64,000 nt of DNA, taken from positions 15,949,917 through 16,013,916 of the forward strand of contig NC_080735.1 of assembly GCF_019097595.1 (NCBI RefSeq), written 5' to 3'. This DNA is from Hemibagrus wyckioides. Taxonomy: Eukaryota; Chordata; Actinopteri; Siluriformes; Bagridae. The position numbers were made by a program, and so were the translations under genes. Within the stretch, counting starts at the first letter, position 1; each line of letters opens with the position of its first letter. Shown here one piece after another: positions 1-12,045 of this stretch. The notes under the pieces are model-generated. The model was not told the DNA's origin. It ran no database searches and saw only the letters and a list, made by a program, of their open reading frames with translations.

Positions 1-809
1 TCCATAATCCCCTTTTTCTCAAGTTTTGCAATATGTCTTAGAACAAAAATGTTTCCATATATCATAGATACACTATCTGTGCTTACACGTTCCAATCATT
101 TGCCATAGCTTGTTATTAGAATAAATGTTGCCTTAAATCAAGATCTTGGCATCCCCTAGCTATTTTCTTATTCTCTCCTGAACTCACGATCATGGCAACC
201 CTGGTGGGGAAAAAAATCGGATATCGTGTAACTTTCAACCTTCTACAATGTACACTCTGTCATCACCCGGCCATTACTGTCAGGTAGAGTTTCTGACATG
301 AACTTTGTGTATGTCTTCTTTTATAGCCTGGGGCCTTGAACAACAGCAAAACATGGGTGAACATGTTCATAGTCTCCTATTAAAGGTTATCGTAAATGTT
401 CATATGGTTTCCTTACTGTGGAATGTTTGCAATAATACCCTGATCAAGAGATGGCACAGGTGGCATTATAGGTGAGAGATATAGGTGTGTTTAATACCAA
501 CAGATGCTCAGGTTACTAAGACAGAACCTATGAAAAAATGACTTTGAGTTGGTTATAGATAGGTTATAGAGGTTTAATTCAAGGACACTCGGTTTAATTT
601 AACTCACTTTTATGTGTTTAGCGCTTTTAACATTGTTTTTTTTTTAAATATGAACCCAACCACTCTGCCCCAGAAAAACATCTAATGATAGAAATATCAA
701 GACAGGTCCTTAACCTCAGCTACATCACTCCAGTTCATAATTGGCCTCAGCTAAAGCTAGAGCCTGTTGTAGAAAGTACATTATTAACATTCACATTATT
801 TACTAAGTC

Positions 810-1070
810 CAGTGTCACCCAAATGAGGATGAGGTTTCCTTCTAAGCCTGGTTCCTCTTAAGGTTTCTTTCTCATGCTGTCTCAGGGAGTTTTTCCTTTC
901 CTCCAGTCACCTCAGGCATGCTCATTAGGGATAAATGTTAGGGATAAATAGTAACTTTAAACTTTATCATTTTTCTATGTTTCTATATTTCTGTCAAGCT
1001 GCTTTGAGACAATATCCATTGTTGAAAGCGCTATAGAAATAAATTGAATTGAATTGAAATTGAATTAAAC
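810..1070 (+). repeat. Fish interspersed repeat, 3' tail ending in GAATT units
   Basis: Contains CTGCTTTGAGACAATATCCA and AAAGCGCTATAGAAATAAAT followed by TTGAATTGAATTGAA. I recognise this as the 3' end of a repeat common in cyprinid and catfish genomes; the family name is not certain. Confidence 0.55.
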
Positions 1071-1109
1071 CAGAGCTCGATGTGGGAAGTTGTTGATCAA
1101 TATTTCAGA

Positions 1110-1250
1110 AGATTGAGACTTTAAATTCCAGAACCACCGAGCTGCCACTGCTGGGGCCTTGAGCAAAGCCTTTAACCCTCAACTGCTTAACTGTATAAAT
1201 GAGATAAGTGTATGTTGCTCGGGATTTATGGCGACGGAGAAAATGCCATA
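1110..1250. repeat. SINE-like fragment
   Basis: CCTTGAGCAAAGCCTTTAAC, CCTCAACTGCTTAACTGTAT and AAATGAGATAA follow the order of a widespread fish SINE body. Recognised from memory only. Confidence 0.45.
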
Positions 1251-4200
1251 AAGGTAAATATTCATTATTGTGCGAGGGACTGAACACTGAGTAAAAACTG
1301 TTTATCTTTAAATTATATTATTTTCAAGTGTATGATTTACTCCCATTGAATTTATGGGCCGATTCCAAATTTCTTCTGATTTTCTATTAAGTTGCTAGTG
1401 CTTACTGTGATATTGCCAAGAAAATCTGCAGTTAATAAGGTTCTAACTCAGTGGTCTGTGGTTTGGGATGGAGTCTGTGGTGTTATTTTGCTTGTCATCT
1501 TATCATTTTGTTGCTCTTATTCAGAATACTCACATAATTGTCCTGGAAGTCTTGAAATGCACAAGTCTTATTTTCATTAGCTGCGTTTGTATTCTTTATT
1601 TAACTTTCTTTCCCACTAGAATCCACCGCTGTCAAGGTTCACAAACTTCGAGTCTTTGTCCAAATGGGTTTTATAAGCTAAACGTTTGAGACTGGAAAAG
1701 AAATCACCAGTTACTACCCAATACAAAAAAGCAGATCCAATAAACTTCCATTTCCTCTATGATTATTTCAGTGTTACTACCTTTTCCTTTCTCCTTTTTT
1801 TTGTGTGTCAGCATTTGGCACATGGAGGCTGGCTCTACATTCCATCAAGAAGCCAAATTTGTCCTGGTGAAGTAGTGCTACCGTGGTCCGGCTAATGTTC
1901 ACATCTATACAATGATTAAAAACACAGTCCTGGTTGTTTTACAGGAAACAAAACATGCTCTTATCACTTCTTTTTAAATACCGGATTATTTACTGGTAAG
2001 AAAAGATTTAAATCTGAGAAAAGCTTTATGAAACCAATAATAATGCCAGAAAATCTCATCTTCAGCTCAGTAGGGGTTGTCTAATGTCATCTCTCTGCCT
2101 CTCCCTCACTGGAGGTGGTCCTGCAATCTTCTTTCCATATGCTGGACCCTCAAAACCCGACCCCTGAAAGGGATCCATGTGCCGAGGTTCATCCATTAAA
2201 ATTCCCTGAAGCACACAAATAATATTCCATCTGTCTCTGCTGTCATCTATTTTCCAAATGCATATTTTGCAGTGTGGTAATATCTGTCTTTACAAGGAAT
2301 CATCTCTACAGTGAATTGCAAGTTTGTATAAAAAGGACCGTACATTGAGACCTAGTCATTTTTTGGCATTGGCCTTCACCAAAGTAAGTACTGCTTCTTC
2401 TCAATTCAGCTGAAATAAAAAGAAAAAGAAAAAAAAAATTAGAAAGAAAGCTGGCCTAGATTTCACATCCATTTGCACACAGCTATAAAATAGCAAAAGA
2501 AATGATTTGGGATGGAGCTTTTTCTGTTCTCACAGCTTAACGTTTAGATCTGCATCGTTTTATTAAAGCAAGCTATCGAGATACTGCCCAGATACTGTCT
2601 AGACAAATCCACAATCTACGTGAGATTGGAGAACCCATCTGTTCTTTAGCACAAAACCTCAAAGGTTTCTTGGACATGCTGGGGTGTATAAGTATGCGGA
2701 TCTGGTGTGTGTAATTTGGTGTTTTATTTTCTGAATGTGGCGAGCAGCTGCTTGGTTAATTGTGTGTAAGCAGTTTGTGGCTGTACCGTTACAGGTAGTA
2801 ATTACATCGTTTTCTACTTACAGTAAAAATGATTGTCTTTTAAAACATTTGCTTCTGGTTCCATTTGGGCGCCAACACAGGGCAAGCACACATTGGGAGA
2901 ATATTTTGCTGACTACTATCTCTCCTTGAAGGCATGGTCCGGTCTGTCTTTAAGCTCCTTATAAGGTTTTTTTTTTCTCCATCTCATCATGTGTCATCTC
3001 AAAAACTCCCAGTTCATTGCTAGGTAATGATTCCTTTCTGTTCCCCTTTAAGATAAAAAAAAAAACCAACAACCTCCTACGCAAAACAAAGGCGTCTTAC
3101 CTTGTGTGATGTTTGCTTAAGAAAGATGATATCAGATTTTGTTTTTCTTTCTTGCTCTCTGGTTTTCAGCTGGGATGTTATTAATGAGGTTTCGGCAGCT
3201 ACTTGCCTTTCGAATGCCACAACCCCAAATGAAAGGTATTCATTAAAATGGCATTCCACAGATGGTCCTCGTCAGACTGTTTTAATCAGTTTTCCCAGGT
3301 TTTAAGTCTCCTTCCATCCCCCTTTTCTCCAGGCCTCAATGATTCGTTAATAGAGACAAACGACTCCAGAAACAGAGTGACGCAACGCTCAACTGCAAAG
3401 ATCATTCTGTGACAGGCTTTTAACTCAAACCACATCTCTACAAAAACTCGGACAGTCATGCTCTGCAGAATTTAAGGGCCAGAAAATGGGGCTACAGATA
3501 GCGCAACCTACAAGTGTTTGTCTCGGCTAGCAATTATTTTTGACTTAACATAGCTTCAGGTCAGAGATGTTGGCATCCAGCAATCCTGTGACCTAGGTCT
3601 ATCAAGTCAAAGGCTTGAAGTAAAACAGTGATGAGTAAGCAATTCCAATTGCAATGCTTCGTAGCAGTGTCTAGACCAGTCTAGATCGGTATGAGCAAAC
3701 TGGGTAGAAATGTGTCCCTCCAGGGTTCAGCACTGTGAGTGCATTAGCAGACGAGAATATAAATGAGGGTGCTGTATATAGTATAACAAAGAGGAATAGG
3801 AATATGGCAGGGTAGTGCGCTTGAGTGGTGATGACAAATAAGTTTAAAAGCTTTTTTTCAGATCACCCAGAGTGTATGTTTGCTGAAGACAGAATGCTGT
3901 TTTTAAATATCAGAGTGATGAAGAAAACCCGTCCCTGTTCTACTTGCAATCAGTCGTAGACTGATTTCTTAACCCTGGACAAGGACAGTAACTGGGTCAA
4001 CTTGTCAAGGTATTTCCTATTTTAAGATACATGGTGAAAAAAGGGTTAGTATGGTAGATCAAGGAGACCAAATTCCATATTGATTTATTAAACCAAGCTT
4101 TTCTAGGACTTTGGGTGTTTGCACTGAGAGAATCATGAAATACACAGACTTCTGTTAAAAATCGTACAAGAACACCACATCATTTGCAGTATTCCTGCAT

Positions 4201-6120
4201 GAAAACAAGCCAAGCATCTTAAAAATGGTGTTCTTCACAGTTTCAGTGATGGTACTAAAGAAAAATAATAAGATCCAGCTTGGTGTTCTGCAAATCTTGC
4301 CTGGACAAAAGTGAAAGCAAACCTGCATTTATAAAGCCTGCCCCCAAACGAGCCCAGAATCGGTCCTGAGTGGGAACTTACATATTTGGGCCAAAATCCA
4401 TAAAGCCAGCCTTCTATTCCTTCTCCTTGCTGGACTGGAGATAACCTGTAGGTCTTTCTGTAAACTGGAGCTTAGTTGTGCATTCAAAAGGAAGCTTGAT
4501 GGGTTATTATTAGGGTCCTGTAACACATTTATCAATACTGTGTTATAACAACTTAGCATAAATCCCTCGGTTATAAACTACCAGATATGTTTGATGTAAC
4601 CACTCTGGAATGTCTTGAGTAGCTACAAGACAAATGAAGTTGTCAGCATCAAAATTTGATTATATTTGAAGTAGTTTATTTATATAAATTGTCCATTTTA
4701 GGACTTGAGGAAATGAACAGTTTACAAATCCTCAAAACCTCAAACCCAATGGATACATTTTCTTTCATGACCTGTTTGAAAAATACCCCATAGTCCAAGT
4801 CTAGGCTTATTTTATGTTTGGAAAAAAACAGTCAATGCCTAGAGCAGCACCTCACCCATGATATGTTTCTGAGAATTCATTTGCTGACGCCTTTTACCGT
4901 AAACAGGTTGCAATAAATTGGCATTGGCCCCTCGCTGTGGTGGTAATGGTTCCCCGCCTCAGGTAAGGTTATGTGGAGCAACACGCCATGTTTTCCGTTG
5001 CAGACACCTCTGCTTGATCACCAGGTCCAGCTGCACACAGCAGGCTCAGAGGCTGTTTATTGTAAGGCTGTGTCCAAGAGGAGGGAGTGCGGAACCGGGC
5101 CAGGAAAGCAAGACAAAGTGCATGGGAGACTTAAGTCTAGAGAGTGACCTACAAATCTGTCAGCTCTAACAGAATTTGATGAGGAGAAGAACAAAAGTGA
5201 AAGGACTTCTGTCCACTGTAAAGGTAGCTGAATGGGTCTAATCTACAGCTAAGCTATGAAAGTCATTTGATTTGTTACCTTCCTGTTCTATGTTGTTGTT
5301 TAGTTTCTAAGCTCCTGGTTACCACAGTACAAGCTTTTTCATTTGCTGTTATCTTCATGCTAAATCATAATGTATGAAAAGGTTTCCTTATGATCTACAG
5401 CTCCTACTTCAACATTTAGCTCCAACCCTAATCTGAGACACCTGATCCAAGTAGAGAAAGTCCTCAGGAACATCTGAATATTAGATCCACGTGTGTTAGA
5501 TTAGGGGATGGACGTTTAAAAAGGTGCAGCCTCTGAAATTGCATACCTCTTAAATAAATAGTTTGCCAAACGAACGCTCCAGAAAGTTTGATGTGTTGAA
5601 AACCAAGGTTGTCATCAAAACCTTAGGGTTTTTTTTTTTACATTTTCTTATTTATTCTTTGATTTCCCCCCTACAACAGATGATTCACACAAAATGAACC
5701 TATTCAAGAGCCCAAAATGTCTTTAATAAGCCAAAAGAAAATAAGAAAAATAGAAAGAAAAAACTCTTTTTGCATTCCTAAAGTCACCAGATCTAGCAAC
5801 AAAGTCATTCCTTTCTTGACTTCTTTAACAAACCAAAAATGTCAATTTCCGCTCCTTCACACAATATGTCAGGCATTCTGGAGGCTTAGCTGTCTTTCAG
5901 CTAAGCAGAACAGAATAAGCCACCGTGGTAAATAAACTGAAATATGAGGTCACGGGATAAAAAATGTGAAGTGCTGTTTATTGTTGCTAAGCTGCATGGT
6001 GATTCAGATCTGTACAGAGTCACAGATGGCCCTTTTTGGTGGAAACTCATTAACCCATGGGAGAGAAGCTTAAACAGAATGGATCATAAATGATTTACTG
6101 ATAACCTACATGCCAAAACA
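1251..6120. other. Intergenic DNA, no gene recognised
   Basis: Several short ORFs occur on both strands but none has a recognisable domain, splice frame or protein-like composition. AT-rich unique-looking sequence. Confidence 0.5.
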
Positions 6121-6127
6121 TTATATC

Positions 6128-6985
6128 CACCTGCCTAATAGTGTGTAGGTCTCCTTTGTGTTGCCAAAACAGTTATGACCCATGAGCTATGGACTGAACA
6201 AGACCTCCGAAGGTGTGCTGTGGTATCTGGCACTAAGACGTTAGCAGCAGCAGGGTGGTCCTCCATGGATCAGACTTGTTAGTCCAGCAAATCCAACAGA
6301 TGTACAATCGAGTTTGGAGGCCAAATCGATACCTTGAACTTTTTGTCATGTTCCTCAAATCATTCCTGAACAAATCTTGCTCTGTGGCAGGGAGCATTAT
6401 CCTGCTGAAAGAGGCCACTGCCATTGGTGTACGTGGTCTGCAACAATGTTTAGGTAGGTGTTACATGTCAAAGAAACATCCACATGAGTGTCAGGACCCA
6501 AGGTTCCCATCCTCCAACAGAACAGAGGCACATACTGCTTCCACTGGCTTGCCTTCTTATAATGCTTCTTGGTGACATTTCTTCCCCAGGGAAGTGGTGT
6601 ACATGCACCAGGACATCCACATGACTCATCAGACCAGACCACCTTCTTCCATCACTCCATGGTCCAGTTCTAAATCTCAATGTCCATTGTGTACATTGGT
6701 CAGCATGACTACACAGCTCCAAACTCCATAGGATCAGACCAGACAAACTATCCTTCTCTCACCATGTAGATCAATGAGACTGTTGCCAGTTTACTGGTTG
6801 TCCTTCCTTGGACTACTTTTGGTAAGTACTACTATAATCAGTGCATACTGGGAAATCTGCTTCTTTGGAGATCCCAGTCATCTAGCCATCACAATTTGGC
6901 CCTTGGCACTTACCGATCTTTCCTGATTCCAACACATCAAGATCTGACTGCCCACTTGCTGCCTAATATATCTGACCTGCCTGAC
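6128..6985 (-). mobile_element. Decayed Tc1/mariner transposase gene
   Basis: On the minus strand broken frames still read like Tc1-type transposase: QQDNAPCH (around the second catalytic Asp, near 6,390), HHFPGEEM, and GPD/HVDV segments. Several frameshifts and stops make it non-functional. The ends near TGCCTAATAG and CTGCCTAATATATC match the edges of related fish copies, including the fragments at 48,000 and 61,965. Confidence 0.75.
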
Positions 6986-8019
6986 AGATGACACTGTAAC
7001 GAGATAAAAATCTTACGTGACCTTAAGCACTAGGTTCACTGATTGGGTGAGTAAAAGCCGATGCTGGACCAGGGTAAACCAGAGACTCTTACTTAATTTG
7101 ATCAGTGAAATGAAGAACATGCTGCAGATCGACCTCATCTCACATTCAAGTATGATGTACGAAAGGCAGAAACCTCTTCTCTTGTCCTCACCTCAACCTC
7201 AACCTTTATATAAACTTATGTGTGTGAATTTGTGAATCTGATTGATTCTTTTCTTCTTGTCTTCAGTTTGCCGCATAAAACTTTGTGTACCCTTTGTACA
7301 GTTTGATTGACAATAGGCTGACCCTACACATGAAGGCTGTTTTCTTAGAGGTCAAGCATGTACGAAGCCATGACCCTGTTACAGGATGACAGGCGAGTCT
7401 GGATCACTAGTGCTAACATGTGCTAACCAGGTGGAATACGTATCGCTACTGAAGCAGAAGCGTGTCTGTTCAAGAGACAGGTGTTAGCTTTGATTTTAAT
7501 TCTAGCAAAGGATTTTTCTTCAAAATAAAACACCAGTAAATGAGCAATCTGGATATACAGCATGCCTAAAGGGCCCTTTAATCAAATGCAGATCAGAGAC
7601 ACTAAATCCCTTAGTGTTTCATAGTTAATGCTAGGATCTTTCCCCAGGTCTTGTTGTTTTTCAAACACAGATTAAGCCTAAGTATAAATTATACCTTTGG
7701 AGGATATATGTGGCGGCCTGAGAGATCCTTTCACGTGGTGAGATCTTGACATTTTCTAATATATAAAGATACAGTTATAAAAACTAGCAGCTTTCCTGAC
7801 TGTGGTGCAGAAGCATCATGGATATTTTGACAGACATTATGTACTGAATTATGTCCATTATACTAGGGCTGCTAGGTAAAAGCATAATAAGGGAAACTGG
7901 CTGCTTTTACCAAGATACATCCCTTATGGTTATGGGTCATTTTGGTGAAATTTTGACAATATATTACATATAGAAAAATAACTAAGTATTTCCCAGCTAA
8001 GAAAGTAGAATTCAGAGCA
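6986..8019. other. Intergenic DNA, no feature recognised
   Basis: No gene, RNA or clear repeat seen on either strand. Confidence 0.4.
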
Positions 8020-8158
8020 CAGGGGCAGCTATGATACAGTTCCCCTGGAGCAGGGAGAGTTAAGGGCCTTGCTCAATTGCCCAACAGTGGTGCTTGAACC
8101 CTGATCCTCCAATCAACAACCAAGAGCCTTAAACACTTGATACACCACTGCCCCAAAA
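8020..8158. repeat. SINE-like fragment
   Basis: TTAAGGGCCTTGCTCAATTG, CCAACAGTGGTGCTTGAACC and CTGATCCTCCAATCA match the body of a SINE family seen also near 34,330, 38,200 and 51,940. Confidence 0.5.
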
Positions 8159-8159
8159 C

Positions 8160-8450
8160 ATCTTTTGGCAGTATGATAGTGTTGCTGCCTCACATCTTTA
8201 GGGTATTGGTTCGATCCTGACCTCAGGTTAGTGCCTATGTGGATTTTTGCATGTTTTTCCATATTCCTCCCAAAAACATTGCCTATAGGAAGACTTCCGA
8301 CCTTAAATTTGCCCCTATGTGAATGTGAGTGTGTAGATAAATGGTGCCTTGTAATTAACTGGTGTCTCATCAAGGATGTGTTCTCATGGTCCCATCACAA
8401 CCCTGACCAGGATAAAGCACTTACTGAAAATGAGGATGAATATATTACAC
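8160..8450 (+). repeat. tRNA-headed SINE, diverged
   Basis: A B-box-like GGTTCGATCCTGACC is followed by TTTTTGCATGTTTTTCC, AAATTTGCCCCTATGTGAAT and, at the 3' end, AACCCTGACCAGGATAAAGC then ACTGAAAATGAGGATGAAT. This is the layout of a common fish SINE. A remnant of the same tail is at 14,880. Confidence 0.6.
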
Positions 8451-9152
8451 GCATGTTTGGTGACATATACTACAATATATTATATTTTGACAACATATTC
8501 TGTTTCTTTTCAAGTTGAGGTCTCAAAGTATGTTAAAAGCAGGAAAATTTAATTTTGGCAAAATTAGATTTTTGGCTATTTGCTAGAATTCAGCCAGAGT
8601 GACAACTGATGGGTTTTTCCAGACCACACGTGTTGCCTGAAGTACTCTTTTTTAGCTATTAACTGAGCCAAAATATGCTTCTGGAAAAATCCCAGTGTAC
8701 TTTTTGTCTATTAAAAAGTCTGCAAAAAAGGTCAGTAAATGGGTTATCTACAAGTGAGCATCCAGTATATTTTATATTTTTTTAGCTTTCTTACATTAAA
8801 CACATTGTAAATGTTTCTCTATGGCATTTACTGCAGACAGACTGGGTCAGTAAAGTGTGTCTCACCTTCAGTTCTGTTCAGTAGTCCTGAGACACAGACG
8901 ACCGCCATATGTCTGAGACGTCAGACCCGTTTTTGTTGGGTTTATTTTCCAGCGTCATGGTGTTTTGCTCAGACACAGTAAGCCTGCTCTTTCTCAACCT
9001 ATACAGCATGAGAGAAGAACCCACAGAAGAATTCTCCATGTGCACCATCGACCCCTAATGCATCCTGGGAGTAGGATGAAAGACCATTTAGCAGAATTAT
9101 CCTGTACAGTGACTAGTGCAGGTCACGGTTACTTACTTTCTACCAATCAACA

Positions 9153-9175
9153 GGTGTGTGTGTGTGTGTGTGTGT
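9153..9175. repeat. (GT)n microsatellite
   Basis: Uninterrupted GT dinucleotides. Confidence 0.95.
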
Positions 9176-9544
9176 TCTGCTGAATTCAGAAAGCCAGTAA
9201 CCACTGATTTGTCTTTCTGCCAAACAAAAGCAAACAGTGACTCATTTTTCTATGTATCCCTTTTTTTAAATCACTTTATACTTCAGGCTTCTAAAACCTG
9301 ACATGGATAGAATTATTTTTATACTTTTGTCCACAACATAGCTATCCTCATTAATACAGAATTAAGTATTTCTGTCTATATAGTTAAATATGTTGTTTAT
9401 TTAGAAAGGAAATTATGGTAATGTTTTAAAAAAAAATTATTAATATTTTAAGATTTCCAAAGTACTTACTTTACATGGGTTTATCTGTAACAGTGATCGA
9501 CCAGAATTAGAACATTTTTGTAGATATATTTCTAATATTCTGTC

Positions 9545-9815
9545 AGGCTTTATATCTCCAAATATTTCTGTTCATGATATTTCTCTGTCATAATCTTCTC
9601 TTTACATTTAGTGCATAATTGACTGCATTGTGATTTCAGAACCTTGTAGACATGTTAGAGGTCAACGGTGACACCACCTACTCCGTGTTTTCATGCCGTA
9701 GTGCAATTTGCTTAAAGTGACACATGATGTTAGATACGGTGAAGAGCAAAGGCAGATGGCTGTGACCTTTGACCTTGCTTGTTTGTTCACTTTGAAACAC
9801 TAAAAACCCCAGCAG
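9545..9815 (+). repeat. Duplicated upstream block, copy 1
   Basis: Aligns with 10,350-10,565 in the same orientation: GTCATAATCTTCTCT, TGACTGCAT, TTTGCTTAAAGTGACACAT, and a 49-bp identical core (9738-9786). The intervening microsatellites differ. Confidence 0.8.
9763..9775 (-). promoter_or_regulatory. Perfect DR1 nuclear-receptor motif, copy 1
   Basis: TGACCTTTGACCT is the reverse complement of AGGTCAAAGGTCA, the consensus DR1 site for RXR heterodimers, HNF4 and COUP-TF. It lies about 2 kb before mxra5, in the best-preserved part of the duplicated block. Confidence 0.5.
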
Positions 9816-9857
9816 TGACTCATAAAGATCACAAACTTCATAGGTCAGTTAGCCCCA

Positions 9858-9859
9858 TG

Positions 9860-9928
<69 letters not shown>

Positions 9929-9929
9929 G
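9858..9929. repeat. (TG)n microsatellite
   Basis: About 72 bp of TG with two TTTG interruptions. Confidence 0.97.
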
Positions 9930-10264
9930 CTCTCAGAGATTGAGAGCTGCAAAGTAAATGACAAGGCTTTGAACCCTGACTGAACTTTACTTAAGAAGAC
10001 ATTTAGTCGTTTAACAGGAAGCCCCTTCAGCTTGACATGGAAATAACAAGAGATTAAGAGTTGGGGAAGTGTTTTCAAAACCAGCAATTACGTGACGTTG
10101 TCTGAGAGATGAGTTGTTCTGTACAAATTTAGTAAAAAAAAAATGGTAATATAAGTCAGAATATTAGGCCAGTAGATTAATGTTATGTTGCTCTTTTGTA
10201 AACAATGTGGAGGTTTTATGTCAAGTTTGTGTTGTAACTTTACAATCACACAATTTATACACAG

Positions 10265-10265
<1 letters not shown>

Positions 10266-10346
<81 letters not shown>
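10266..10346. repeat. (AAT)n/(ATT)n microsatellite with strand switch
   Basis: AAT units change to ATT units at about 10,294, so the array can fold back on itself. Confidence 0.97.
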
Positions 10347-10349
10347 GTC

Positions 10350-10565
10350 AGGTTTTATAGCTACAAATATTTTAGGACAAACAGTTTATGATACTTCTTT
10401 GTCATAATCTTCTCTCTACATTTTAGTGTATGAATGACTGCATCGTGTTTTCAGTAGACCTTTGCTTAAAGTGACACATTAAATATGGTGAAGAGCAAAG
10501 GCAGATGGCTGTGACCTTTGACCTTGCTTGTTTGTATACTTCAAGGTATACAAAAACACAGCAAT
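10350..10565 (+). repeat. Duplicated upstream block, copy 2
   Basis: Second copy of the block at 9,545-9,815; the identical core is 10487-10535. It lies between two expanded ATT microsatellites. Confidence 0.8.
10512..10524 (-). promoter_or_regulatory. Perfect DR1 nuclear-receptor motif, copy 2
   Basis: Identical 13-mer to that at 9763-9775, about 1.3 kb before mxra5 exon 1. A CAGATG E-box stands a few bases away in both copies. Confidence 0.5.
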
Positions 10566-10590
10566 AATAATAATAATAATAATAATAATA

Positions 10591-10626
<36 letters not shown>

Positions 10627-10643
10627 ATAATCATCATCATCAC

Positions 10644-10677
<34 letters not shown>

Positions 10678-10694
10678 ATAATCATCATCATCAC

Positions 10695-10727
<33 letters not shown>
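10563..10727. repeat. Compound (AAT)n/(ATT)n microsatellite with repeated ATC interruptions
   Basis: AAT switches to ATT, and a block of the form ATTAATATAATCATCATCAT occurs twice, about 58 bp apart, so the array itself carries a duplication. Confidence 0.95.
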
Positions 10728-11129
10728 GCATATATAACAATGCAAAGGCACTATTTTGAAGCAGGTGTATGATGATTTCTGCATGAGACTCCAACATGCT
10801 TTACATTTGTACATTTGGGAAATTGGGCGTTTTATCTAATCATGATTCATGATCATCAAGTTGGTTCTCTATAAGCCTCCCAGAACCACTTCCAGTGAGC
10901 TCCCAGTACCCCAAAGCTCAATGATCATAAGTTTCCATTACCTAGCACCAGTGCAAAACTAAAGAAGAATTTTGACACCAAAACACAATCTTGGCTGATT
11001 GACTACACCGAGCTTAAGTGGAAAATGTGAGTCAATTTCCTGAATTGCTTCTCAGAGCACCCAAGCATCTTTTCCTCCCTGGATCAGTGTTTGAGGAAAG
11101 TCACTCAGTTGTCCAGCCCTCAGTGGAAG

Positions 11130-11240
11130 TGTTTGGGAAGGAAGGCGCGTGAAGCGTGCGCGCGCTCAGCCACTCCTCCTCATCCCCAAAGCGCACTCAT
11201 CTGCCAGAAAAAAAAAGAAAAAACGCTCTCAAAAGTTCTC
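11130..11240 (+). promoter_or_regulatory. Probable mxra5 core promoter, local CpG cluster
   Basis: A short GC/CpG-rich patch (AAGGCGCGTGAAGCGTGCGC and following) sits just 5' of the inferred first exon in otherwise AT-rich DNA. This is inferred from base composition and position only; no transcription start was measured. Confidence 0.35.
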
Positions 11241-11584
11241 TAAACTAAACGCAGGAGCAGCTGCGGAGAAACAGACAGACTATATGGAATTTCCAGGCTG
11301 AAAGAAAGGAACGTATTTATTTTTATTTATAGCTTTTTGAATAGGTTTGCTCTTTTTTTTGGCTGTTGCATTGGAGAGACAGTGGATGCAAAGAAATTTG
11401 GGGATTTTTTGAGAAAATTCTTCATGAATGAAAACGTTTCGGATTTTTTTTTTGGTTCGTTGCTTCGGTGTTGCGGTTGACGTTGCACGGTGTTTCTAGA
11501 AAAGAAAGTTTTCAGGAGCAGAATGAATGAAAGTCATGTTGAAATTTAGTAGAAAAACGACTTTGAGCACAAACAGCGTCTAAG
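11240..11584 (+). other. mxra5: mxra5 non-coding first exon (5' UTR), start approximate
   Basis: A good splice donor (AAG|GTAAGT) follows position 11584 and a matching acceptor (TTTCAG) ends at 11780, just before the exon that holds the start codon. The DNA just upstream (about 11,140-11,170) is locally CpG-rich, unlike the AT-rich surroundings, as expected of a promoter. The 5' limit is a guess; no clear TATA box decides it. Confidence 0.5.
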
Positions 11585-11780
11585 GTAAGTCTCTCAGTCC
11601 TGTTTGAATCATTTCGTGAATATTTTTCTATTCAAATGCATGCGCAAAAACATTTTGTAATGCATGCACTGGAGTTCATGGAATAATAATAATAATAAAA
11701 AAAAAACAGCACCGTTATTTCACACAGTGCATTGCATTGTTTTGTTTCCTTTTTCTTTTGCACATCGCTTTGCGTTTCAG

Positions 11781-12045
11781 TCTTGATGATTATCGTGGTG
11801 CTCCACAGTGTTTTTTGTTTTTTCATGATAAAAGTTTTGGCTGCAGCTCTGAAGCTGAAGCTGAAGATGGGCCACTGTGTTGCGCGCGTACTGACTCTGT
11901 TTACGCTGGCGGCGCTGGCGAGGAGCGCGCGAGGCTGCCCGCGACCGTGCGCGTGCCCGCAGCCCGGAGAGGTTCACTGCACGTTTCGGTCTCTGCTCAC
12001 GGTGCCCGCAGGCGTGTCCCGACAAGTGGAGCGCATGAACCTCGG
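11781..12045 (+). CDS. mxra5: mxra5 exon 2: start codon, signal peptide, LRR N-cap
   Basis: Acceptor TTTCAG at 11775-11780; coding from ATG 11867; donor CTCGG|GTAAG after 12045 (ends in phase 2). Encodes a hydrophobic leader ending ALARSARG followed by CPRPCACP, the LRR N-terminal cap. In-frame ATGs at 11786 and 11825 would add 27 or 14 mostly hydrophobic residues; both have T at -3. Confidence 0.88.

Noticed and set aside
4329..4559. Minus-strand 76-codon frame in the upstream intergenic region
   Set aside because: No recognisable motif or splice partner; frames of this size are expected by chance here.
10180..10814. Frames encoding runs of Ile, Asn or Tyr on both strands
   Set aside because: They are produced by the ATT/AAT microsatellites and have no protein-like sequence outside the runs.
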